Positions 18,294-27,500 of a stretch of 64,000 nucleotides of DNA are shown one piece after another. Every line of letters begins with the position of its first letter. Positions within the stretch are counted from its first letter, which is position 1. Under the pieces are notes generated by a model that ran no database searches, was not told the DNA's origin, and saw only the letters and a program-made list of their open reading frames with translations. Source of the DNA: Alphaproteobacteria bacterium (lineage in GTDB: Bacteria; Pseudomonadota; Alphaproteobacteria; Rickettsiales; UBA1997); contig JAGKWR010000008.1 of NCBI GenBank assembly GCA_021151765.1, forward strand, positions 23,504 through 87,503, in the 5' to 3' direction. Position numbers and translations under genes: made by a program.

Positions 18294-19163
18294 TTAAGAA
18301 TTAACATCAACTTGGAAAGTCAAAGCACAAACTTTGTTTGTAGAAGAAGTGACAGTATAAGAAACATTAGCGCTAGCACTAGCTGTATAACAAGTTGTCG
18401 CAGTACCTGGATTTAAACCTCTTACCTTTCCTGAATTTGCGAAAGAATCGTCAATTTTAGTATCAATAGACATAGCATCAGGACCAGTCAAAATAGCAGT
18501 AGCTAGGTTAGAACCATTAACCAAAGTGTTTTTTATTGCGGTTGCAGCATCAGAACTAGCAGCAGTAGTTTTTCCAGTCAAAACCACAACATTTTGATAA
18601 GCTGGAGAAGCTTCTGCACCTTCATTTATAACTGCAGTGTTATAATCAGTATTTGAAGTTGTTCCAACGTTTACACGGTAATCAAAATGCCATCCACCGT
18701 TTTTGATTTTAGACGACGGCATGTTGGTGCCTGGAGTTTGAGAAGTTACAGGAGAAGCAAAGGTCATCGCCAAAGTAGAATCCAAAGTTCCAGTTTTGAT
18801 TAACTGATCAAAGGCAGCAACACTTTCAGAAAGGTAAGTAGCTACACTTGCAGTATTATATTCAATTCTGCCATTTTGTCCAGAGGCTGAAGATCCAGTA
18901 TATGCAGCGGTTGACGTTGAAGAAGAGGATGCTCCAGCAATTGCTGTTGCATAATCACCTGGTAAATAATTGTACTGAGAGAAAAAGCCATTTACTGCAA
19001 CTGCGTAACCTCTATATTCACCCATAGCAGAGCGCAATTCTGAGCTTTTTATTAAACTTGCACCCCCAGTAATACCAGCGATTAATAGACCGATGATTAT
19101 CAGCACGATTGAAAGTTCGATCAGCGAAAAGGCTGATTTCTTAGAAGAAAAAGTTTTTTTCAT
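18294..19163 (-). CDS. Long type IV pilin-like protein, paralogue 2
   Basis: A 289-aa prepilin-like protein whose leader and first ~40 residues are almost identical to paralogue 1 (KKSA, then FSLIELSIVLI; Glu5 present). The shared AVNGF..YN.LPGD block follows the N-terminal helix. The closing GKVRGLNPG, TTCYTAS and NKVCALTFQVD segments match paralogue 1, while residues ~80-220, rich in S/T/A/G, differ. The two genes are 37 bp apart and read in the same direction, with paralogue 2 first. They may be major and minor subunits of a type IV pilus, or pseudopilins used for DNA uptake. Confidence 0.85.
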   Translation of the reverse strand: MKKTFSSKKSAFSLIELSIVLIIIGLLIAGITGGASLIKSSELRSAMGEYRGYAVAVNGFFSQYNYLPGDYATAIAGASSSSTSTAAYTGSSASGQNGRIEYNTASVATYLSESVAAFDQLIKTGTLDSTLAMTFASPVTSQTPGTNMPSSKIKNGGWHFDYRVNVGTTSNTDYNTAVINEGAEASPAYQNVVVLTGKTTAASSDAATAIKNTLVNGSNLATAILTGPDAMSIDTKIDDSFANSGKVRGLNPGTATTCYTASASANVSYTVTSSTNKVCALTFQVDVNS

Positions 19164-19274
19164 AAATGAATTAACTATGATTTTATTGATTTTACTTAGG
19201 GGCTGACGAAATGAATTAAAGCTCCACTTCGAGGTAATTAAGTTTGCACTTTTTTGATGTCAAACAATTATTTT

Positions 19275-19751
19275 TTAGTGTACGAATTTGACTTCCAATA
19301 CCTCATAATTAATAACTCCACCGGGAGTTCTTATTTCTACTTCATCACCAATTTCTTTTCCTAATAGTGCCCTTGCAACAGGTGATATTACTGATATCAT
19401 GCCCTCGTCGATATTAGCTTCAAACTCACTAACAATTTTGTAAGAAACAATTTTTTCATTATCTAAATTTTCTAACTTAACGGTTGCACCAAATTTAATT
19501 TTGTCACCAGAAAGTTGTGAGATATCAATTACTTCTGCACGCGAAAACTTATCTTCTAAATCAGCAATTTGCGCCTCGATAAATCCTTGTTTATCTTTTG
19601 CTGAATGATACTCGGCATTTTCACGCAAGTCTCCCAACTCACGAGCTGAAGCAATTTGTTTGATAATATTTGGTCTTTCGACATTTTTTAAATTATCAAT
19701 TTCAGCTTTTAATCTTTCGTAGCCTTGTTTTGTAATTTGAAACTTTTCCAT
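19275..19751 (-). CDS. greA: Transcription elongation factor GreA
   Basis: GreA (158 aa) frees backtracked RNA polymerase by stimulating transcript cleavage. The N-terminal coiled coil begins with FQITKQGYERLKAEIDNL and carries the tip residues in RELGDLRENAEYHSAKDKQG (the acidic D/E pair that reaches the active site). The C-terminal FKBP-like domain has GDKIKFGATV, ISPVARALLGKEIGDEVEIRTPGG and the end YEVLEV. Full length. It is the next gene after ahcY on the same strand, but a 15-bp hairpin separates the two. Confidence 0.96.
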   Translation of the reverse strand: MEKFQITKQGYERLKAEIDNLKNVERPNIIKQIASARELGDLRENAEYHSAKDKQGFIEAQIADLEDKFSRAEVIDISQLSGDKIKFGATVKLENLDNEKIVSYKIVSEFEANIDEGMISVISPVARALLGKEIGDEVEIRTPGGVINYEVLEVKFVH

Positions 19752-19770
19752 AAAAAATTTGAAGGTTAGT

Positions 19771-19809
19771 AATTAGGAATCAGGATTGCGTAACTCCTGA
19801 TTCCTAATT
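19771..19809 (-). terminator. 15-bp perfect hairpin directly after ahcY
   Basis: AATTAGGAATCAGGA and TCCTGATTCCTAATT form a perfect stem with a 9-nt loop, starting 1 bp after the ahcY stop codon. The flanking A/T runs are short, so it may end transcription only in part or protect the ahcY mRNA end. Confidence 0.7.
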
Positions 19810-19810
19810 T

Positions 19811-21106
19811 TTAATATTTGTAATTATCATTTTTGAATGGACCAGAAACGTCCACGCTGATGTACTCAGCTTGTTTTTTGTTTAATTTAGTTAACTTCAC
19901 GCCAAGTTTTTCAAGATGTAAAAGCGCAACCTTTTCGTCTAATTCTTTTGGCAGAATATAAACTTTATTTTCGTATTTTTGGTAATTATTCCACAATTCA
20001 ATTTGCGCCATAACTTGATTTGTGAAACTTGCTGACATCACAAAAGCGCTGTGTCCAGTCGCACATCCCAAATTCAATAATCTACCTTCAGCAAGCAAAA
20101 TAATTCTTTTACCATCTGGAAAAGTAACTTGATCAACTTGTGGTTTAATGTTAGTCCACTTCAAATTACGCAACCCTTCAACTTGGATTTCATTGTCAAA
20201 GTGACCAATATTCCCAACGATAGCGCAATCTTTCATCGCGCGCATGTGATCAACTGTAATAATATCAACGTTACCAGTTGTAGTAACAAAAATATCAGCT
20301 TGTGAAACCACATCTTCTATAGTCAAAACTTGGTATCCAGCCATTGCAGCTTGCAGAGCGCAAATTGGATCGATTTCGGTAACGACAACTCTTGCACCTT
20401 GTGATTTAAAGGCTTCAGCACAACCTTTGCCAACGTTTCCGTAACCACAAATTACCACCATTTTACCGGCGATCATCACGTCTGTTGCACGTTTAACGCC
20501 GTCAATCACGCTTTCTTTACAACCATAAAGATTGTCAAATTTCGACTTGGTAACAGCATCATTTACGTTGATTGCCGGTACTTTCAATTTACCTTCTTTC
20601 TCCATTTGATAAAGACGCGCTACACCAGTCGTGGTCTCTTCTGATAAGCCTTTGATTTCTTTTAAAATTTCTGGATATTCTTCGTGAATCATTTTGGTTA
20701 AATCACCGCCGTCATCTAAAATCATGTTTGGAACCCAACCAGCTTTACCAATGATGGTTTGGCGAATACACCAATCATATTCTTCTTCAGTTTCACCTTT
20801 CCATGCAAAAACCGGAATACCAGCGGCAGCGATTGCAGCAGCGGCTTGATCAACTGTTGAAAAAATATTACAAGATGACCAACGCACTTCTGCACCCAAG
20901 AAAACAAGAGTTTCAATCAACACTGCGGTTTCAATAGTCATGTGCAAACAACCAACAATCTTAGCACCTTTGAGCGGCTGAGAATTGCCATATTCACGAC
21001 GCAAAGACATCAAACCCGGCATTTCATTTTCAGCCAAAGTAATTTCTTTTCTGCCCCAAGCAGCCAAGGCAATATCTTTCACTTTATAGTCAGTAAAGTT
21101 TGTCAT
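19811..21106 (-). CDS. ahcY: S-adenosylhomocysteine hydrolase
   Basis: AhcY (431 aa) splits S-adenosylhomocysteine into adenosine and homocysteine, keeping methylation reactions running. Visible features: MPGLMSLRREYG and LHMTIETAVLIETL near the N-terminus, SSCNIFSTVDQAAAAIA, the DDGGDLT substrate segment, the NAD-binding loop CGYGNVGKGCAEAF, EIDPICALQAAM, and the C-terminal GHSAFVMSASFTNQ and PFKNDNYKY (the tail that contributes to the neighbouring subunit's NAD site). The short form lacks the ~40-residue insert common in many proteobacterial enzymes. It fits with the methyltransferase content of the window. Confidence 0.97.
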   Translation of the reverse strand: MTNFTDYKVKDIALAAWGRKEITLAENEMPGLMSLRREYGNSQPLKGAKIVGCLHMTIETAVLIETLVFLGAEVRWSSCNIFSTVDQAAAAIAAAGIPVFAWKGETEEEYDWCIRQTIIGKAGWVPNMILDDGGDLTKMIHEEYPEILKEIKGLSEETTTGVARLYQMEKEGKLKVPAINVNDAVTKSKFDNLYGCKESVIDGVKRATDVMIAGKMVVICGYGNVGKGCAEAFKSQGARVVVTEIDPICALQAAMAGYQVLTIEDVVSQADIFVTTTGNVDIITVDHMRAMKDCAIVGNIGHFDNEIQVEGLRNLKWTNIKPQVDQVTFPDGKRIILLAEGRLLNLGCATGHSAFVMSASFTNQVMAQIELWNNYQKYENKVYILPKELDEKVALLHLEKLGVKLTKLNKKQAEYISVDVSGPFKNDNYKY

Positions 21107-21172
21107 TTTTTTAAAAATTAAAATTGGTTGCGGGCTCGCAAAAAAAACATCATCTCAGAAAATTTTCCGAGA

Positions 21173-21931
21173 CTAAATAGAAAGAGGAGGAAAAAGCATC
21201 AGCCACAAATATGGCAAGATCAAAGCATATCCAAAATTGTTACGATTTTTCTTAATTGGAACTTCTAAAATTAACAATGCGGTGATGATCATCATAACAG
21301 CAAAAAAGTAGAAAAAGAAAAGTTGCAACTTCATGCAAATTGCCGCGACTAAAATGAATTTCGTGTAGTCAAAAGATTGATCTTGATTGGCAAACATTCC
21401 GGACGTTTTTTTGTAAAAAACTTGGTAAAAAAACACGGCAAAAGCAACGCCAATCGCAGCTGAAAAAATTGCGTCAATCATATTTTGCTCTTGTAGAACA
21501 CGGCAGGCCAAACCGATAGTTACAATCAAGTTCAAGACTTCTTGCGGAAAAATTCGGTGAGTAAAATCAGTTGTAAGAAGTATTACGCAGCTAACGCAAA
21601 TAATTGAATAAGCGATAAATTCTTGCGACAAGCCAAACTTCAAATAACACAAAACAAACAAAGAAGTTGTTGCTAACTCAACAAAAAGATGGGTGCGTGG
21701 AATTTTAATTTTACAACTGCGGCATTTGCCCAAAGTAAAAATCCAATTCAATAAAGGGATCAACTCACGAGTTCTAATAATTGTGCTACAACTTGGACAA
21801 CGTGATTTGGGACCAAAGTAACGACCAAAACAAGATTCTCTCAAGGGCAACCGATACGCAAAAAGAGTAGCATAAGATCCAAAAATAGCCCCTAAAGCAA
21901 TTGCCACTACTAACCCGAATATATTTTCCAT
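21173..21931 (-). CDS. pilD: Prepilin peptidase (PilD/GspO family), altered second active-site motif
   Basis: A 252-aa polytopic membrane peptidase/N-methyltransferase that trims type IV prepilins. The N-terminal helix with GSYATLFAYRLP is followed by the cytosolic zinc-binding C-x2-C...C-x2-C domain (Cys45, 48, 70, 73), then about six membrane helices. The first catalytic aspartate is in TTDFTHRIFPQ (Asp122). The second usually sits in GxGD, but here the matching place reads QSFD (Asp188), keeping the aspartate and losing both glycines. This could be lineage-specific drift or a misaligned loop. The two pilin genes at 17357-19163 on the same strand are its evident substrates. Confidence 0.87.
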   Translation of the reverse strand: MENIFGLVVAIALGAIFGSYATLFAYRLPLRESCFGRYFGPKSRCPSCSTIIRTRELIPLLNWIFTLGKCRSCKIKIPRTHLFVELATTSLFVLCYLKFGLSQEFIAYSIICVSCVILLTTDFTHRIFPQEVLNLIVTIGLACRVLQEQNMIDAIFSAAIGVAFAVFFYQVFYKKTSGMFANQDQSFDYTKFILVAAICMKLQLFFFYFFAVMMIITALLILEVPIKKNRNNFGYALILPYLWLMLFPPLSI

Positions 21932-21989
21932 AATTTATTGAAATTTGGTTATCTTAATTGCTAGTAATTTATGGCCTCAAATTAACTTA

Positions 21990-22520
21990 CTATTGCTTTT
22001 GCAAGTACAAAATAACATCAGCACGATCCTGCGGTTTTTTCAAACCGGCAAATCCCATTTTAGTACCTGGTAAATAATCTTTTGGTTTGGTGATGAAAGC
22101 ATTGATTGATTCTGCATCCCACGCACCACCTTTAGCTTTCATCGCATCAGAATATGAGAAAGCTGTTGCACCTCTTGCACGACCAACAACACCGTAAAGA
22201 TTAGGACCAACTTTTGCCGCCTCACCTTTTCCAACCGAGTGACAAGTTGCACATTTTTTAAACACTTTTGCACCACGATCAAAATCTGCTGTCGCCATCA
22301 TTGTAGCTAAATCAACAACTTTTTCTTCTTGTTTAGCTACAGGTTTTCCGTCAGATGAAACTGGAATTTCGAAACCTCTTTTGACGACTGGTTTTTCGTT
22401 GTAAGTCACATTAGCAAAAACAACGGCAAAAATTGCAACAGCGGCAGAAATACCAAGTGCCTTACCTAAAACTTCCAAATTTTCTTTTTGGCTTTCCAAA
22501 ATTTTTTTAATCTTTTTCAT
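21990..22520 (-). CDS. cycM: Membrane-anchored cytochrome c (CycM-like)
   Basis: A 176-aa class I c-type cytochrome with an uncleaved N-terminal membrane anchor (residues ~20-38), a linker rich in K/P/V, and a cytochrome domain with the heme site CATCH (Cys90, Cys93, His94) and axial ligand Met155 in PGTKMGF. GPNLYGVVGRARG and FSYSDAMKAKGG are typical of cytochrome c552/CycM of alphaproteobacteria and mitochondria-like cytochrome c. It would carry electrons from the bc1 complex to cytochrome c oxidase at the periplasmic face. It lies 3 nt after prs on the same strand. Confidence 0.93.
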   Translation of the reverse strand: MKKIKKILESQKENLEVLGKALGISAAVAIFAVVFANVTYNEKPVVKRGFEIPVSSDGKPVAKQEEKVVDLATMMATADFDRGAKVFKKCATCHSVGKGEAAKVGPNLYGVVGRARGATAFSYSDAMKAKGGAWDAESINAFITKPKDYLPGTKMGFAGLKKPQDRADVILYLQKQ

Positions 22521-22523
22521 GGT

Positions 22524-23456
22524 TTATTCGAACAAAGTTGAAACTGATTTTTCTTGAGAAATGTTGCGCACCGCTTCTCCGATAAGATCTGCGATGTTAA
22601 TAATTTTAATATTTTTGGTCGATAAAGTGATTTCTGAAGGTTCAATTGAGTTAGTGATCACCAAGTTTTTCAGCTTAGAAGCAGCAATTTTTTCACCAGC
22701 TTTTCCTGACAAAATTCCGTGAGTAATGTAAGCTGAAACTGACAATGCGCCTTTGTCGATAATTGCGGCAGCAGCGTTACACAAAGTTCCGCCAGAATCG
22801 ACCATATCGTCAACAATGATACAATGTTTGCCTTCGACATCGCCGATAATGTTCATGACTTCGCTGACTCCAGCTTTTGGACGACGTTTATCAACAATTG
22901 CTAATTCTGAGCCGATTTTACTGGCGATTGCGCGAGCGCGTGCAACTCCGCCAACGTCTGGAGAAACCACAACTAAATTTTCTAAATCAAAATTTTCTTT
23001 GATGTGACGCACAAAAACTGGTGCAGCATAAAGATTATCAACTGGAATATCGAAGAAGCCTTGGATTTGACCAGCATGTAAATCAACTGTTAAAACACGA
23101 TCAGCACCAGCAGTTGTAATAATGTTGGCTACAACTTTTGCTGAAATTGGTGTTCTTGGCGCAGCTTTACGATCTTGACGCGCATAACCAAAATAAGGAA
23201 TTACAGCCGTGATTCTACGAGCTGAAGCACGACGCAAAGCATCAATAACAATCAACAATTCCATGATGTTGTCGTTGGCTGGAAAGCAAGTTGATTGTAC
23301 TACAAAAATATCCTCACCACGCACATTTTCTTTGATCTCAACAAAAACTTCTTTGTCGGCGAATTTTTTTACTTCAGCATCAACCAAGTTAAGGCCAAGA
23401 TATTTAGCAATTTCCTGCGCCAAAGTTCTATTGCTGTTACAAGCGAGAAGTTTCAT
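22524..23456 (-). CDS. prs: Ribose-phosphate pyrophosphokinase
   Basis: Prs (310 aa from ATG 23456) makes PRPP from ribose 5-phosphate and ATP for nucleotide, histidine and NAD synthesis. The open frame extends 25 codons further upstream, but the family begins with a strand like MKLLACNSN, so the inner ATG is chosen. Visible motifs: KFADKEVFVEI, the ATP-binding FGYARQDRK, the DLHAGQIQGFF metal/ATP segment, VVSPDVGGVARA, and the PRPP loop IIVDDMVDSGGTLCNAA. It supplies the substrate of HisG encoded at 27565. Confidence 0.96.
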   Translation of the reverse strand: MKLLACNSNRTLAQEIAKYLGLNLVDAEVKKFADKEVFVEIKENVRGEDIFVVQSTCFPANDNIMELLIVIDALRRASARRITAVIPYFGYARQDRKAAPRTPISAKVVANIITTAGADRVLTVDLHAGQIQGFFDIPVDNLYAAPVFVRHIKENFDLENLVVVSPDVGGVARARAIASKIGSELAIVDKRRPKAGVSEVMNIIGDVEGKHCIIVDDMVDSGGTLCNAAAAIIDKGALSVSAYITHGILSGKAGEKIAASKLKNLVITNSIEPSEITLSTKNIKIINIADLIGEAVRNISQEKSVSTLFE

Positions 23457-23549
23457 ATTTTTGTTTGAATTTGAAAATGTAATGGGGAAATTTGTGTGCC
23501 GCACAGTATTTTCAGCAAGTCCAAATATCAACTTTTTTTTACCCTAAAA

Positions 23550-23984
23550 ATGGAAGAAATCGAACTTTACGACATAGTCAAAATTTTACATATTATCTCT
23601 GTAATTTCATGGTTCGCCGGTCTTTTGTATTTGCCGCGTATTTTTGTTTATCACACACAAGTTCAAAGCGGATCTGAAACTGATAAAATTTTCCAAACAA
23701 TGGAATATCGCTTGTTGCGCTTCATCATGACTCCGGCGATGTTGGCGGTTTTCGCTTTTGGTTTTTATCTCGCGTCACAAATTGGTTTTGAGTTGGTTTG
23801 GTTACAAATCAAAATGACTTTGGCATTAATTTTGGCGGGATATCACGGATTTTTGTCAAAATGTCGTAAAAATTTCGCTAAAGGTGAGAATAAATACAGC
23901 CAAAAATTTTATCGCCTCATCAACGAAGTTCCAACAGTGATAATGATTTGTATCGTTACTTTGGTAATTTTGAAACCTTTCTAA
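23550..23984 (+). CDS. hemJ: Protoporphyrinogen IX oxidase HemJ
   Basis: HemJ (144 aa from ATG 23550), the membrane protein that oxidises protoporphyrinogen IX in most alphaproteobacteria. An upstream start would add 18 residues; the chosen start gives the family's length and N-terminus (YDIVKILHIISVISWFAG). Four membrane helices are visible; the conserved His in KILHIISV, the Arg/His of LYLPRIFVYH, the MEYRLLRFIMTPAM segment, and the W-x-x-x-K of WLQIKMTLAL all match HemJ. It diverges from prs and is followed after a single base by the dipeptidase gene. Confidence 0.92.
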   Translation: MEEIELYDIVKILHIISVISWFAGLLYLPRIFVYHTQVQSGSETDKIFQTMEYRLLRFIMTPAMLAVFAFGFYLASQIGFELVWLQIKMTLALILAGYHGFLSKCRKNFAKGENKYSQKFYRLINEVPTVIMICIVTLVILKPF

Positions 23985-23985
23985 A

Positions 23986-24537
23986 ATGGAAAATTTAGTT
24001 GCGATCACGCAAGAAGAATTTGACGTCATTCTTGATTTACGTTATGCCTCAAACAACAACGTTTGCGGCCATAAAATGTATTCTTACCCTTTTTGTTATT
24101 TACACGATTCTGCAATTGAGCCACTAAAAAAAGCTATCGCTGCCGCTAAAAATTTAGGATTAAAAATTAAAATTTTTGACGCTTTTCGCCCAATCGAAGT
24201 GCAAAAATATATGTTTGATAAATTTCCCGGTGATTTTGTTTCAAACCCTGAAAATGGCGTTATTCCTCACTGCCGCGGCGTTGCTGTTGATTTAACTTTA
24301 TGCGATTTAGACGGCAATGAACTTGATATGGGTTCTGACTTTGACGAATTTTCGGATTTGGCTTATCATAATTGTCACAAAATTTCGGTCGAAGCTCAAC
24401 GTAATCGTTTGATTTTGCTTGGCTTGATGAGTGCTGCTGGTTGGGATTTTTATTCCAAAGAGTGGTGGCATTATCAACTTTTCCAACCAAGAACTTTCAA
24501 AGTTGTAGAAAGCGACAACACTTTGGTTTCCTTATAA
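23986..24537 (+). CDS. D-alanyl-D-alanine dipeptidase (VanX/DdpX family)
   Basis: A 183-aa zinc peptidase of family M15D that hydrolyses D-Ala-D-Ala. Visible motifs: LDLRYASNNNVCG at residues 17-29, KIFDAFRPIEVQ (the arginine that polarises the substrate), the zinc-binding H-x6-D in PHCRGVAVDLTL, and EWWHYQLF with the third zinc ligand. The first zinc motif reads H-C-R-G-V-A-V-D, where SxHxxGxAxD is usual, with Pro before His instead of Ser-x. Roles in other bacteria include wall recycling (DdpX) and vancomycin resistance (VanX); nothing here suggests a van cluster, so recycling is likely. It starts 1 nt after hemJ and is co-transcribed with it. Confidence 0.87.
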   Translation: MENLVAITQEEFDVILDLRYASNNNVCGHKMYSYPFCYLHDSAIEPLKKAIAAAKNLGLKIKIFDAFRPIEVQKYMFDKFPGDFVSNPENGVIPHCRGVAVDLTLCDLDGNELDMGSDFDEFSDLAYHNCHKISVEAQRNRLILLGLMSAAGWDFYSKEWWHYQLFQPRTFKVVESDNTLVSL

Positions 24538-24560
24538 CTTTCTCACGAACAATAAAATTT

Positions 24561-27500
24561 CTATCCGTTTCTAGGATCATTTTGGTTGCCAGCAACTTGT
24601 TGATTATCCGCCAGCGCTGGAGGAGCTTCAACACCGCCAGCATTGCCATTATCTTCCCCTTGCAAATCTCCACCCACAGACGCGTTATCGTTTCCAATAA
24701 CATCTCTTTCACCCAGATACTCAGCACGTTTAGTTTCTTTTCCGGAACTTGCTCTATCAGATATTTTATCTCTAGTATGACCAGCACCTCTCAGTACACC
24801 TGGCACAATGTTTTTCTTCAACAATCCCATACCCCTTCTTTGAACTCCGCTAGCAGCTCCATAGGCATTTTTCATCATATCCGATGCTTTCATTGCATTG
24901 CTAGACAAGCCGTCTCCTCCAACTAAAGTTTTAGCAAAATCTGTAATTTTATCCATAAAACTCATCAGAATGAAAAATAATATTGCCGCCTTGATTAAGG
25001 TTGCGACTTTAGTCTGATTCATATTTGCCAAAACTGGTAGTCCGATACCAATAACTTTTAACTGATCATTATTTTTAATAGAACCATTACTACCTGAAAC
25101 TGGAGGATTAAAAATACAGTAAATACTTTTGTTGACTGATTCTCCCGAACAAACAACTTGTTTTGGCACATTTTTTCCATCACCAATAAAAGTAACATCT
25201 CCCATCAAAACTGTATCAAAGAAAGTTAATACTATTCCCAAGTAAGCGAACAAAATCATCGGCTGCAACGCAAATCCCATTATATTTTTCCACCATTTCT
25301 CAAACATGCCTTTGGTTTTATTAAATAAAAACAAAGGGAACATTATTGGGGAGATATAGAAAAGTATTATGATTGACATGATCGACAGCACGAAAATATG
25401 TAAAGCGCGAATCACCAAGGCAATCAGGAAAAAAGCAAAAGCGAAGGTTGCCAATAAGAATACTATTCCCGCCCCACCAGTCAAAAAACCACCTAATATC
25501 ATCATAACCATATTTGGAACAGACACTTCTATGCCATACCCCAAAGCACGAGCAATTTTACAATCTATCGTATCCCAAATCCTAATATATTCTTTTCCTG
25601 GTGGATAAGCGCCAAAACTGTAACGAGTCGACTCATTTGGATCAGCATAATTATAACGTGGAAACTGACAACCATCGAGTTTGGTTTGATCAACAGAGCT
25701 ATCCGTAACATATTTTACGATTTCCGTTCCATCAGATAACTCGCCTTCTGTTTTAGTTGTTCCAGTCAAAGCTTCTGTTCGGAACATAATATCTGAGAGC
25801 TGAGCTGATCCGTCAATTATGCCATTTACAACCCAATTTTGCCATTCAACTCCAGTAGCAAAGTACATCACAATACCAATTTTGACAGCCAAAGGCACTA
25901 TTTTTTCTTTAGTGATTAGATTACTACCAATCAGGATTGATACGCCAAAAAACATTATGGCAATTGACAAAACCATCTTTATCACGTCTTGCAGAGACTT
26001 CTGAATTCTAACCAAGAATGAATCACCAGATTGACCCAGAGTTTTTTGGTAAGAAGATAAACTCTCTCCCTTTTTATACTTAAAACCGCTGCTACATTCA
26101 CCGTTCAAATCAGGCGTTTCATTAGGATCCACACAAGACGTTGATCCAGCTCGATTAAAGAAAATATTTTGTATAGTTTCTTTAAAACATTGAGCCATAG
26201 GTGCAGAGAATCCTCTTACATTGACCGGCACTAAATTTGATGCATAACCGTAGGTATTTTGAGAATCTCCACGTAAATCTTTACAAGATGAGTCGAAAAA
26301 GGCACCAGACAATGAACTTCTGGTAACGTAAGGTGAAATGGGTAAAATAGAACAATGATTCATATACTGACAATCATTATCCGTATTGTCCGCATCGTAA
26401 ACTTCTGTACCACCGCCAACAGGATGATTATAAGGACAAACCGAATAAGTTTTAGCACATCCATAATTTTGTTTGGTTTTTGCTTTGTAGGCATCAAACC
26501 AAATTCCTTTCACATTACATCTAGAGCCAATAGGACAAAAGGTATATTCATACTTATTGGTTAGTGAATCCGAACCATTACCGGCGTTTTCAATACAAAC
26601 CACGCTTTTACTTCTCTTAACACAACAGTCATAAGCTTCTCGACCGGCTTTTATTTCTTCATCACTGCCCGTTGCTAGTAAAAACCTATAACAAGCAAAA
26701 ATTGGAACTTCGTTAGAACCAGTCATGTAATATTTTAGGTTACTTCCATCATTATAACCCAATATTTCTCTTTTTCGGCTATCAGTCCAATTTGGTGCTT
26801 TACACGCTCCATCACCTTTATCTTCATATTCAATACCGCCAAAAATGAATTCTCGATATTCTTGATCAGCTAAATTAGGAACTACTGCACCGCTTGAATA
26901 CTTGTTTTGTAAATATTGTTTGTAAGAACCTTCATGACCTCCTTTTACCATGTCGGCGTTCCAAGTCTTCCAAGGAATATCACCTTTATATCCGCAGATT
27001 CTTGATTTCTGATATGTACCATTGGCAACTCCGTAAGTTATTGCCAAATCTGCAACTGAAGCAGCAACAGATATATAAACTGACAATGAACTAGCACAAC
27101 AAGCCGCTGCATTAGCACAAGAAACTGGATTTTGTGGACCACATAAATTTGTTTGCTGAACACAATATGTTGAATCTTTTACCTGATCTTCAAGCAACCT
27201 GGGAGAAAATGGAATACCAGTTGCAATAGATAGAACATATAATGGTCCTTCCATTTGATTCATGCATGCAACACCGGCAGCTGTTTTCCAACTCTGCAAA
27301 CTTGCAGCAACTCTCGCTACATATGCTACACAAACGCCGTTGGTTAGTTCCCATTCTATATCTTGGTTCGTTCCAAAGGGATTAAAATTTAAATTTTCCG
27401 AAGTCGATTTTTTTGAAATTTCATTCCAACCACCACCTACACATCTGCTACCATTCCAACGCATATCTCTAACACCTTCATAAACAGCATAAGATTCTGA

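Noticed and set aside
23457..23531. 25-codon N-terminal extension of prs
   Set aside because: The Prs family starts at the MKLLACN strand, and the extension would overlap the leader of the divergent hemJ.
23986..24537. Calling the dipeptidase a vancomycin-resistance gene
   Set aside because: There is no vanH/vanA-type ligase or vanRS near it, and related enzymes serve in wall recycling in Gram-negative bacteria.
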